Shown here: positions 8,731 to 16,883 of the stretch, one piece after another | Layout of the letters: every line of letters starts with the position of its first letter | Position numbering within the stretch: position 1 is the first letter of the stretch | DNA from: JACKBJ01 sp964549495 | GTDB lineage: Bacteria > Chloroflexota > Anaerolineae > Epilineales > Epilineaceae | Direction of reading: 5' to 3' | DNA length: 29,231 nucleotides | Assembly (NCBI GenBank): GCA_964549495.1 | Contig: CAZJWJ010000066.1 | Coordinates: 1-29,231 of the forward strand | Position numbers and translations under genes: made by a program | The notes under the pieces: model-generated | Seen by the model: the letters and a program-made list of their open reading frames with translations, nothing else | Told to the model about the DNA's origin: nothing | The model's database searches: none

Positions 8731-11700
8731 ACCGGTCGCGGCGAGCGAGTATCGCCGGGCGAGCGAATGGTGGCTCCATCGCGGCGATGGTCCGCGCAAA
8801 ACGCTGCAGTTGGTCTGCTTGTTTGCGGCGCAACCGGTGCAGTGTCGAATCCGCCTGTGAGTCGCGGCGGATCCGAGCCGCGTGCTGGCCCAGACGGTCG
8901 GCCAGCCTCTGAGGGGCCATTCGGGCATCGCGCGTCGAAGCTGCATTTCCTCGCGCCAGCCAGGTTTCCAAGTCCTTCCACAGCAGGTCACACAGCAAGG
9001 CGTCGAGCTCCTGACCCTTCGTCTCGTCGCTGTTGAGGAGCTCCACCAGGTCGGCAAGTCCAGCGGTCGACAACTTGTGGCCCTCGACGAAGGACAGACC
9101 CACGTCGGAGCTCCCCAGCGTCACCTCGCGGCGCCAACTGTAGACGCTTCCATTGTGCTCGATCCAACCGAGAAGGTCCGGAGCGTCATCCGGAACGTGC
9201 TCCGCTAGGGCCACGAGGAATGCACCTCGCGGCGTGGACGCGCTCTCGGTCGAGTAGCTCCTTGACTCCAGCCAGCGCAAGCCGGCTTCTTCATACGCGC
9301 GAGTGGTGTGCGGCGAGAAATTGCGACTCAATTCGGAATGCCGGTCGCGGCAATCTTGATAGGCTCGGACTTCCTGCGACAGTTCCAGCATATCGAGATG
9401 GCCGCCGAGTTCGACGCGCACGCACTCGAGAACATGAGGGCTGGCGTAGTCCATCTCCTGTGCGCGCACGGCCGATTGCGACTGCCCTGGACGCCCCTGG
9501 CCCATGTCGTTGAGTACGGAGCGGAATCGCGCTCCGGTCTGACTACCATAGTTGATGAATGCGATGCCGCCGGTGGGCTCGGCGTTGTCAGGCGCATAGT
9601 GATCGATCGACCACTGGGCTACAGCGAACTGCGCCAATTGACGAACAGCATCGTGTAATGACAGCTTGACCGCCTCCTCGAGCCGCCCTGGATCTCCACG
9701 CTCGAGGAGCTCACGGACTTCTTGCGCGCTGACTGGGAACACCTCGTTGAAACGTGCTTGCGCCTGGAGTGCTTCCTCTCGCAATTCCAGTGTCCCTTGC
9801 TTCCGTGCCGGAAGTACGATCTTCTCATAGTCCGACGCCACAGACCTTGCCTCTTCGCTCAACAAGGACTCCAGCGAGGCAAAATGCGCGATGTCGTCCA
9901 GCACCAGATCCTGAACATGCTTCTCCATTTCCAGCAGGAGCCCATCGACATCTACAGGCACTGGATCGTACTCCGTATCCGTTCCGAACACCGGTACAGC
10001 ATGATGCAGCAGCAATTCCCGGTCGAAGGCACGGCGGAATCGGTCGCCAAAGGCGCGCAGAATCACTCGCGGATTCGTAGACTCGGACTCCGCGAGCTGC
10101 GCGATGACTCGCCGCGCGACCTGGATATCACCGATCACGAGATCATAGCCCACGGGTGTCCGTGCATGGCTGAGCTGGCCTTCGAGTTCTGCGATCTCCT
10201 TCATCCATCGCCCTCTGACACCGGTGGCCGAGGCCGAACGATCCATGTTCCCATCGGTCTCGTTCAGGCGATTGTCGAGATCATGCGCCGCATCGGCCCA
10301 AGGGAGCACTTCGTCGCGCAGCTTATCGTAGAATCGCTCCACCGCCAGAATCGCGATATCCCACATCCCCGCGTCTAGCGCGTCACGGCAGCCCTGAACA
10401 ACGCTTTCGCTATCCCAACCATAGGTACCTCCCCCTAGCATGGACCGTAGGCGATCGAAGGTGTCGGATGCCGTTTCCCTCAGGCTGACCAGAGCTGCGT
10501 CCAACTCCTTCTGCGCGTGGGGATCGGGAGCCGGGTATCGCGCCCGTTCGTTCCGCGCGAGCGAATCCCGGTGCCGAGCAAGAGCGACGCGAAACTCAGC
10601 CAGCCAGAGCTTCAGCGCGGCGATCGCACCCGCGTCCACGAAGGGCTCGACGACAAAGTGCCGGAGAAGCCACAGCACCCCACGGCTGCGCTGGAGTTCC
10701 ATCCGCTGTTCCGAGTTCAGCGCTCGGTCACCGTCTGCATCCGGAGCATCAGGATCACCGAATAGCAGCCGATCGAGCGCCTCGTCTGAAACCCGCTGGA
10801 AGTCCTCCTTGGATTCATCGATGAAACGGATCATCTCTTCGGCATAGTCGGGCTTCCTCAGGCGCTCAGCACGCTCGAACTCGTCGAGCAGGTCGCGCCA
10901 TTCCGACTCCTTCTCATCGCGGTAACCGAGAATCTTCTCGAATAGATGATCGGCCTCTTCTTCCGCGATCTGCGCGAGGTCCACGATGAAACGCTCTACG
11001 CTCTCATGGAATCCGATGTTGCCTTCGGCTTCTCCACGTAGTCGCAACAGGCTCTGCCACTCACCTGCCAGGTCGTCCTGGGTCGCCACATCGAGCGATT
11101 GAAGGGTGAGTTCCATCGCGGCGAGATCGCGAATCTCCTTGACCGGAGAACGCATGCGCGCGAACCCCCAGCTCCCGAACGGTCCTCCAACTTGCTGCGC
11201 ACGCAACTCGACATCCAAGATTCGATCCGCGGGATCGACACTGCTCAAGAACGCCGCCAGAGACCTCCCGCCAACCTCGATCAAGTCCTCATAACTCCTT
11301 CTGAGCCCGTTGCGATTGCGCTCATCGAGGAGGATGGCGAATCGCAAAGGCGCCTCATCTTCCTCATTCAGCGACCATTCCTTGAACGCGTTTCGATTGC
11401 GCCCAGTGAGGGTGCGGATGCCTCGAGGGGCTTCGGCCCACAAGGTCGACTGTCTGCCGATCGTGGAGCCGGAGTCATCTGGATCGAAGTGCTTTCGATC
11501 ATCTCGGCGCCGATTCGCTTCGTGTTGAATCTCGATCAGCGATGCAAGCCCGTTGGCGCGAATCTGACGTGGCTGCATGTTGTCCAAGGCATGCCGCCAC
11601 GTGGTCGAGCCAGGCACGAATACGCCGACGATCTCCGGGGGCAGGTTCGCGATCTGTCGAACGATGTCCGCGGCCATCGTCGCGATGTCCATGAAGATCC

Positions 11701-12196
11701 CGGCCCCCGTCCCGTTTCCGAGACTACTGAGCAAGTAGACGTTCAAGGTGCTTACGGGAGCCAGGCCGGCCCGCTGTTCCGTGAGCTTGTCGATCGCATC
11801 GCGCAGCGTGCGTTCGATGACCGCCGCATAGTAGGTCACGAAGAATCGCCCATTGAATCGATACGCACCACATCCATTGGAGAACTTGACGCCATCCAGA
11901 GGCATGATCCCTCGGTGGCCCGCGCCATGCTCGCCCCGCGGCCACCAATCCGCGAGCCCGCTCTCCTCCTTTTCCCACAATCGTTGATGCTCATGCGGGA
12001 AGTTGATCGGCCGAGCAGGAGTGAAGAAGACGTCGTTCGGCAAGGATACCTCGGGTCTGGAGCGAGCATCGATGACCGCATAGCCGACCGTTCGTGGCTT
12101 CAGCCCTCGCTGGTCGAATTCTCGCATCGCACTGCGCAGCATGCGGGTTCCAGTCCCACCCAGTCCTACGATGAGATGCCGCGGTCGTGGTTCCAT
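8729..12196 (-). CDS. Tubulin_2/FtsZ-superfamily-like large GTPase
   Basis: The 1155-residue protein starts with a strand and Gly-rich loop, LIVGLGGTGTRML (8-20), and carries a tubulin-signature loop, SSLGNGTGAGIFMD, with GNGTGAG at 160-166 in the place of GGGTGSG. Between them NGCGAYRFNGRFF near 107-119 matches the conserved Gly/Arg segment of the Pfam 'Tubulin like' (Tubulin_2) family. These parts bind and turn over GTP in FtsZ and tubulin. The rest, more than 900 residues, is much longer than FtsZ, soluble, charged and largely helical. An AAAGGAG box ten bases before ATG supports the start. It follows the vWA gene by 64 bases and precedes the membrane-hairpin gene. Comparative genomics has linked such tubulin-like families with vWA proteins and membrane remodelling (recalled knowledge). 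GTPase activity and polymerisation here are inferred. Confidence 0.88.
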   Translation of the reverse strand: MEPRPRHLIVGLGGTGTRMLRSAMREFDQRGLKPRTVGYAVIDARSRPEVSLPNDVFFTPARPINFPHEHQRLWEKEESGLADWWPRGEHGAGHRGIMPLDGVKFSNGCGAYRFNGRFFVTYYAAVIERTLRDAIDKLTEQRAGLAPVSTLNVYLLSSLGNGTGAGIFMDIATMAADIVRQIANLPPEIVGVFVPGSTTWRHALDNMQPRQIRANGLASLIEIQHEANRRRDDRKHFDPDDSGSTIGRQSTLWAEAPRGIRTLTGRNRNAFKEWSLNEEDEAPLRFAILLDERNRNGLRRSYEDLIEVGGRSLAAFLSSVDPADRILDVELRAQQVGGPFGSWGFARMRSPVKEIRDLAAMELTLQSLDVATQDDLAGEWQSLLRLRGEAEGNIGFHESVERFIVDLAQIAEEEADHLFEKILGYRDEKESEWRDLLDEFERAERLRKPDYAEEMIRFIDESKEDFQRVSDEALDRLLFGDPDAPDADGDRALNSEQRMELQRSRGVLWLLRHFVVEPFVDAGAIAALKLWLAEFRVALARHRDSLARNERARYPAPDPHAQKELDAALVSLRETASDTFDRLRSMLGGGTYGWDSESVVQGCRDALDAGMWDIAILAVERFYDKLRDEVLPWADAAHDLDNRLNETDGNMDRSASATGVRGRWMKEIAELEGQLSHARTPVGYDLVIGDIQVARRVIAQLAESESTNPRVILRAFGDRFRRAFDRELLLHHAVPVFGTDTEYDPVPVDVDGLLLEMEKHVQDLVLDDIAHFASLESLLSEEARSVASDYEKIVLPARKQGTLELREEALQAQARFNEVFPVSAQEVRELLERGDPGRLEEAVKLSLHDAVRQLAQFAVAQWSIDHYAPDNAEPTGGIAFINYGSQTGARFRSVLNDMGQGRPGQSQSAVRAQEMDYASPHVLECVRVELGGHLDMLELSQEVRAYQDCRDRHSELSRNFSPHTTRAYEEAGLRWLESRSYSTESASTPRGAFLVALAEHVPDDAPDLLGWIEHNGSVYSWRREVTLGSSDVGLSFVEGHKLSTAGLADLVELLNSDETKGQELDALLCDLLWKDLETWLARGNAASTRDARMAPQRLADRLGQHAARIRRDSQADSTLHRLRRKQADQLQRFARTIAAMEPPFARPAILARRDR

Positions 12197-12206
12197 GATC
12201 TTGCGT

Positions 12207-12213
12207 CTCCTTT
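12207..12213 (-). promoter_or_regulatory. AAAGGAG ribosome binding site of the tubulin-like gene
   Basis: On the minus strand AAAGGAG lies ten bases before the ATG at 12196, inside the 64-base gap after the vWA gene. It is the strongest Shine-Dalgarno match seen in this operon and suggests that the tubulin-like protein is made at high level. Confidence 0.7.
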
Positions 12214-12260
12214 GATGGCGTCAGCGCATTCGAAACTGATTCGTAATTTGGTTCTCCGGC

Positions 12261-14651
12261 CTACCGTCGTGATTCCGAACGAGCCCGGTTCGTGCGATGC
12301 CTTCGGGAACCTCCTCCTGGGTTACCGTCCCTGCCTCGCGGGATGCGTCCACCCCCCTTCGATCCGAATGGAATACTCTGGAGGATCTTCGACTGTCCCG
12401 ACTCCGCTTCTTCATGGACGGAAACCAAGATCCCATTCCGCAGATCTTCAACGCTCACCACGTCGGAGTTTCGATCCTTGACCTTGGCCGGCCAGCCCTC
12501 ACGATCAACAGCGCATTCCAGTCTAATGGACCGCTTCTCTCTGTCAATCGTGATCCACGATGGACTCGGCGCGGCGCTCTTACCATCCTCGGCATCCACA
12601 TCGACCCGTCGGTTGACGACTACGGGCCAAATCTTGATTCCATTTCGATGAGGCACGACGCCAACGTACGTGCCGGTCAATTGGCTCGTATCGAGCCTAG
12701 CTCCGACGTGTCTTCCGTTTTGTACCCGTGTATCTCCCTGCCGAACCGGGAAGCGCAAGAGATAGGGACGACGCTTCCACAACCAACGCCAGTATAGGAA
12801 GAGATCCTTCCGGGTCAGCTCTGCGATCCGCGTAGGCGGTAAACCAACCGTTTGTCTCGTGAATCGCGGCGCCACCATCAGTCGGATGATCGCGTGTAGA
12901 ACGAGTAAGAGAATCGCTGCAAGAAGACCAATCCACCACCAACTGAGCGGCAGATCGTCAAGCTCGACTTCTGGTAGGACACAGATCCTATCCGTGCGAA
13001 CCGCTGTTTCCGCGCAGTCCCTACATTGAAGTCTCATGACGGAATCAGGCCGAGGTCGCTGCCTGACCTCTGGAATCGCACACAACTCGATCGAGTAGAC
13101 CCCTGGCGATTGATCAACGCTGCGCATGAACGGAATGATCCGCTGTCGAACACCAGGAACTTGCACCTCGACGGGCTGATCAGACTCCGTCGTCAACTCG
13201 AGGCCATCGTTCTCACCTTGGCGGATGCGCACCAGATCGCGCGCGTGATCGACGGGTACATTGTCTCGCCGGACGACTATGGTCCAATCCACGTCGACCT
13301 CGAGCCCGGGCACCTCTGGTGCACGCAACCGATAGGTGCGCGGCTCGATGGATTTCCACCGATGAAAGCGATCCGCTTCGAGCGCATGCTCGGAGAGCGG
13401 CGCATCGGGCACAGTGCCATCGGCAACCAACTCGAGCACGTGGACATCTGGATCCGTGATCTCGAGCCATGCCACCGGGGACACCTCACCATGCTCGGAA
13501 GGCAAGACGAAGGTGACGTTGGGCCAGGCGCGTGTCAGGCCATCGCACAACGTACTCTGATCAAGACCGATGTTGTGTCGTCCGATGTCGACGCCAGACA
13601 GATCGCCGACGTTGTATTCCAGAGGGCGTTGCCATTCGAGCAAGACCGGATCTCGCGGAACGGGCGGTGCATTCGCATCCTCACGGGCTGGACAGACGAT
13701 CGCATCTGCCGATGGCTCCGGGGCTGCGAGGACCGGAACGAGCTGCAATTGCGAATACAGTTCGAACTGGCGCCTCAGTTCGACCTCCGAACGGGTGCTC
13801 CAACTGTCGACACGGCCCGGCTCGGCCCACCGGACGTGCATGACCCCCTGTTCCGGCTCGAGTCCTTCGACCTCCGAGGTCCGAATGTTCCAATGGACAT
13901 AGTGAAGCTGCTGGCGGCCCACGTGAGAGTTCATCCACTGACTGTAGGCAGCGGCGTCGAACGGCCGAGTCGAGTCGTGATTCTCACCCCCGTTACCTAG
14001 ACCGGCATCGGTGAAGACGAGCACGGTTACCGGCGGGGCATGGTCTGGTATCGCGGATTGTGGATCGTCGGGCAGCTCGAGTTCTCTGCGAACGGCCTCG
14101 AACACGGAAGCGGCAATGTAGGTTTGCAGCCCTGCGTACTGTTCCGGCTGCGTAGGAATCAGCTGAGGGAGTCTGCGCATTGCCTCGCGGACATCCAGAC
14201 TGCGTGCAACCTCTCGCACAGTGGGTTGCCATCGCCCGGATCGCTCGGCAAGGTCATCGAATCGGTATAGGCTTACTTCGATGTGGTGGCTGCCCTCGAA
14301 AGGCTCCAGCACATCCCGAGCCCGATCGACAACCGTTTCGACAACGGTTTCAAAGCCCCCAGCCGTTGCATGGTTTTGGGGCATGGAGGCCGACGTGTCC
14401 ACCATGAAGATGACTCGGTGCTTCGCGATCTCTTCTTCGCTCGACTCCGAATCCAGAGTCGATGCCGCATCGACGGTGACCAAGCGCCATGACCCACCAC
14501 GGTCCACTCGAGTCGTGCCATCGTCCATGTTCCAGACGACGATCGGCTGCACCTCGATCTCCGTTGAGGTCTGGGCAGATGCCACATTAGAGAAGTGGCC
14601 CGAGATCAAGGCCAACATCACCGCCATGACCACGCCTTGCCAGGTTCTCAC
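12261..14651 (-). CDS. Secreted, membrane-anchored von Willebrand factor A protein
   Basis: Read from the GTG at 14651 the protein has 796 residues. The start gives a good signal peptide (RTWQGVVMAVMLALISGHF...VASA) ending near residue 26. A vWA domain follows, with MIDAS motif DTSAS (D85, S87, S89) after a hydrophobic strand and VTVLVFTDAG near 208-217. An extracytoplasmic region of about 540 residues has several Cys and beta-rich segments. One membrane segment lies near 570-591 (WWWIGLLAAILLLVLHAII), then a basic cytoplasmic tail of about 200 residues. The frame is open up to a TTG at 14801 and an ATG also exists at 14627 with AAGG seven bases before it, so the exact start is uncertain. It is the first gene of the operon. 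vWA domains bind metal and protein ligands; here it probably senses or binds something outside the cytoplasm. Confidence 0.85.
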   Translation of the reverse strand: MRTWQGVVMAVMLALISGHFSNVASAQTSTEIEVQPIVVWNMDDGTTRVDRGGSWRLVTVDAASTLDSESSEEEIAKHRVIFMVDTSASMPQNHATAGGFETVVETVVDRARDVLEPFEGSHHIEVSLYRFDDLAERSGRWQPTVREVARSLDVREAMRRLPQLIPTQPEQYAGLQTYIAASVFEAVRRELELPDDPQSAIPDHAPPVTVLVFTDAGLGNGGENHDSTRPFDAAAYSQWMNSHVGRQQLHYVHWNIRTSEVEGLEPEQGVMHVRWAEPGRVDSWSTRSEVELRRQFELYSQLQLVPVLAAPEPSADAIVCPAREDANAPPVPRDPVLLEWQRPLEYNVGDLSGVDIGRHNIGLDQSTLCDGLTRAWPNVTFVLPSEHGEVSPVAWLEITDPDVHVLELVADGTVPDAPLSEHALEADRFHRWKSIEPRTYRLRAPEVPGLEVDVDWTIVVRRDNVPVDHARDLVRIRQGENDGLELTTESDQPVEVQVPGVRQRIIPFMRSVDQSPGVYSIELCAIPEVRQRPRPDSVMRLQCRDCAETAVRTDRICVLPEVELDDLPLSWWWIGLLAAILLLVLHAIIRLMVAPRFTRQTVGLPPTRIAELTRKDLFLYWRWLWKRRPYLLRFPVRQGDTRVQNGRHVGARLDTSQLTGTYVGVVPHRNGIKIWPVVVNRRVDVDAEDGKSAAPSPSWITIDREKRSIRLECAVDREGWPAKVKDRNSDVVSVEDLRNGILVSVHEEAESGQSKILQSIPFGSKGGGRIPRGRDGNPGGGSRRHRTNRARSESRR

Positions 14652-15088
14652 AGATAATCGTGGCCGCCTCGAAGGCAGTAGCAGCGATACACCAGCCAGC
14701 AGCGAGCGCTCAGCTAGCCCCGCATCCCCTTCATGACATTGGCTACCAAACCAGAGACTCACGGCTCCCCCCAAGTGTCGGCCGACAGCGTACCCTGGCA
14801 ATTGTATATTGGCAAGTTCGAATTCGGTCGCCTACTGCATGAGCCAAAACGGGAATGACTCTGTGGCGCCAAATGCACGTCGATACTGCAGTTTAGGTTG
14901 TCTCAGAGTCGGTCACTATGGCGTACGCGATTCAGCTCGTGGGATGGAGACAGAGATGCTGCACTGGTCGAAGAGGACATACGTAGTGGATCGAAGCTGC
15001 CCTGTGGACTGCGATCATCATGCTACGAGGAAATCACCTCGACAAGACGGACACAAAGCGGACACTTTGCTCGAGATGCCCGAGCATG
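14652..15088. other. Intergenic region between the EEP gene and the vWA gene
   Basis: No convincing gene is seen here, although frames stay open on both strands for part of it. It is richer in A and T than the surroundings, especially at 14800-14900. It probably carries the promoter of the vWA/tubulin operon; a TATACA reading at about 14803-14808 on the minus strand could be a -10 box, without a good -35. If that is right, a TTG start at 14801 would be too close to the transcript start and a start at 14651 or 14627 would be favoured. No clear terminator for the upstream Wadjet operon was found. Confidence 0.4.
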
Positions 15089-15829
15089 TCACCCCGGCAG
15101 CGCCATCCACGCCCCATAGTGATCCGTCAGCGAAGGGGGCAAGTCCCCCTCGGGCCAGGCACCGACCTCTTCGCGTCCGGTGATCCGACGCCGGCTGACG
15201 CAGATGTGGTCGATGCTGGCCCGGCCAGGGCGTGAGCGCAGCGGGTCGCGCTCGCCGGCCGTGAGGCAAACCAGGTCGCAGCGCTCGAGAGCCTGCCGCA
15301 AGGCAGCGCGGCCGGCCTTCGAGCCGTAGTAGTGGCGGTCCGCCAGATCCTGGTTGAAGTCACCGGCCACGATGAGCGCCGCGTCCGAATCCCTCTCGGC
15401 CAGCCGGCGCCAGTTCGCGCTCTGCTCGGCAAGGCCAGCCACGAAGGCCGCGCTGCCCGTGACCGGTCGACGGCGCGGGTCGCTCAGCCACGGCAGCACT
15501 GTACCCACGCAGATCCAACTCCGGCCTCCGGGCTCCGTGACGCGGGTCGCTGCGCAGCGATCGGGCTCGCCGGCCAGCTCGACGGGCGCGGCCGGCAGCC
15601 GCGACCAGATCGCGACCCAGCACTCGCCGTCCGGCGCGTCGCGGTCCGCGGCCGGCTCGGAGCAGGCGATCATGGCGTGTTCGGGCGAAGGCGCGAAGCC
15701 CTGCCAGGTCTCGGTGAGCACCCAGACATCGGCATCGACCGCTTCCATGTGCCTGCGCATCGCATCCGCGCGAGCCCGCCCGAAGGGCTTGGCCCTGGCG
15801 AGATTCCAGGTGGCGACGCGCATGCCCAT
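15089..15829 (-). CDS. Endonuclease/exonuclease/phosphatase (EEP) family hydrolase
   Basis: The 246-residue protein has the full EEP (DNase I/ExoIII-like) motif series in order: TWNL with N9, TE with E40, AGDFNQD with D157 and N159, SIDHIC with D207 and H208, and a final LTDHYG with D236 and H237. These form the metal and phosphate site for phosphodiester or phosphomonoester hydrolysis. The length is normal for a single EEP domain, with no signal peptide or membrane segment, so it should be cytoplasmic. The ATG at 15829 overlaps the stop of the upstream gene (TGATG); an ATG at 15823 is a second choice. It is the last gene of the run that starts with jetA. A DNA substrate would suit the Wadjet context, but EEP proteins also act on RNA, lipids and nucleotides. 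Confidence 0.9.
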   Translation of the reverse strand: MGMRVATWNLARAKPFGRARADAMRRHMEAVDADVWVLTETWQGFAPSPEHAMIACSEPAADRDAPDGECWVAIWSRLPAAPVELAGEPDRCAATRVTEPGGRSWICVGTVLPWLSDPRRRPVTGSAAFVAGLAEQSANWRRLAERDSDAALIVAGDFNQDLADRHYYGSKAGRAALRQALERCDLVCLTAGERDPLRSRPGRASIDHICVSRRRITGREEVGAWPEGDLPPSLTDHYGAWMALPG

Positions 15830-16386
15830 CAGCGCGCATCCCGATCGCCGGATACGTCGGATGCCAATCCATCCTCGTCGGTAGCGCATCGCGGGCGACT
15901 CGAACTCGCATCAGCCGAGCGCTTGCCCATCTGGGAGACGACGATATTGCGTCGAACCCACTCCTCGACGCGGGCCAATCGGATGGCCAGGCTGCGGTTC
16001 TTGGCGTGACGATCGCTCAGGGCATCCAGGGTCGCGAAGAACTCCGCCAGATGGCCGAGCTCTCCATAGGCTTGCCCGGCCGCGATCAACCAATCCGCCG
16101 CCTCGTCATATGCCCATGCCCGACGCAGCCCGATCAGGCTCTCCACGATGGCGTAGCAGCGAGGAAGCGCCCACAGGGGCCTCGATGTCACAGCCGCGCG
16201 CGTCACGGCGGGCCAGTAGATCGGGTAGAGGCGCGATCGCTCCAGCAACTCGATGGCGCGATCGATGTCGCCATCCCGCAGCAGGGCTTCGAAGGTTTCG
16301 GCCTCGTCCTCGAGATCGCCGTCCATAGAAGACGAGTCCCGATGCCGGTCGGTATCGTCTCCTTCTCGTGATTCGGTACGCACCAT
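15829..16386 (-). CDS. Small helical protein in the extended Wadjet operon, unknown
   Basis: The 185-residue product has a polar N-terminal stretch of about 25 residues (MVRTESREGDDTDRHRD...), then a helical part of about 130 residues with a repeat-like pattern (FEALLRDGDIDRAIELLERS..., AWAYDEAADWLIAAGQAYGELG...). This recalls TPR or other alpha-solenoid hairpins. The C-terminus is Ser- and charge-rich and probably disordered. No catalytic motif was recognised. It starts two bases after the stop of the upstream membrane gene and its TGA overlaps the ATG of the EEP nuclease, so it is translated together with them. An adaptor role between Wadjet, the membrane protein and the nuclease is possible but only inferred from position. 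Confidence 0.75.
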   Translation of the reverse strand: MVRTESREGDDTDRHRDSSSMDGDLEDEAETFEALLRDGDIDRAIELLERSRLYPIYWPAVTRAAVTSRPLWALPRCYAIVESLIGLRRAWAYDEAADWLIAAGQAYGELGHLAEFFATLDALSDRHAKNRSLAIRLARVEEWVRRNIVVSQMGKRSADASSSRPRCATDEDGLASDVSGDRDAR

Positions 16387-16388
16387 CG

Positions 16389-16883
16389 CTATTTGCGGCG
16401 CCGTTTCGGGCGACGGGACGACCGTTTGGGGGCGCTGGTCGATCTATCCACGTCCTCCGGCTCGAATTCCGGGCCGACGATCCTCGCGACGAGTTGCTCC
16501 AGCGTGCGGAACTGGTGGACTTCGCGCAGGTTCTCCACGACCAATTCGGATTCACCGTCGGAGTTGGTATCGGCTCGGATGACATAGCCCCGGCTCTGGT
16601 AGAAGTTCAACACGAGGAAGATACCCAGGGCATAGCTCACGAGGCCGAAGAGCAGCGCCACCGCCGCGCTCGCCAAGCCCATGAGCCACCAGACGATCAG
16701 CGTGCCCAAGCCGAGCAGCAGAATGTCCTTCAGAGTCCACAAGAGCTCGAGCAGCAAGACCAAGGCGTACCGGCATCCCGGCGCTTCACCATCGTCGACC
16801 CCCTCCGATCGCGCTCCCGCCGGCTCGTCGACCGGATCGTCCCAATCCCTGCCCGACTCGTCCCAATCTCGACCTCGCGTCAT
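16389..16883 (-). CDS. Two-TM protein with polybasic tail, coupled to jetD
   Basis: The 164-residue protein has an acidic N-terminus with repeated RDWD (GRDWDESGRDWDDP), two or three membrane segments at about 40-62 and 64-95, a soluble segment of about 45 residues (DTNSDGESELVVENLREV...), and a strongly basic end (KRSSRRPKRRRK). The ATG overlaps the jetD stop codon (ATGA), so translation is coupled to the Wadjet genes. No known family was recognised. Membrane proteins are not part of the canonical four-gene Wadjet systems. The basic tail could touch DNA or anionic lipid; this is inference. Confidence 0.8.
   Translation of the reverse strand: MTRGRDWDESGRDWDDPVDEPAGARSEGVDDGEAPGCRYALVLLLELLWTLKDILLLGLGTLIVWWLMGLASAAVALLFGLVSYALGIFLVLNFYQSRGYVIRADTNSDGESELVVENLREVHQFRTLEQLVARIVGPEFEPEDVDRSTSAPKRSSRRPKRRRK

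Noticed and set aside
8722..9057. Upstream extension of the membrane-hairpin gene with an ATG at 9057
   Set aside because: This part overlaps the tubulin-like gene by over 300 bases and reads as a Trp/Arg-rich shadow; the GTG at 8721 with a ribosome binding site fits better.
8729..12196. Cell-division FtsZ
   Set aside because: The protein is about three times as long as FtsZ, has no FtsZ C-terminal tail motif and is not near division or cell-wall genes; only the GTP-binding loops are shared.
15133..15155. Short GC-rich hairpin near the 3' end of the EEP gene
   Set aside because: It lies inside the coding sequence just before the LTDHYG motif and has no U-tract; chance pairing of Gly/Pro codons.
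14809..15183. 124-codon plus-strand frame between the two operons
   Set aside because: It overlaps the 3' end of the EEP gene, has no ribosome binding site and no recognisable features.
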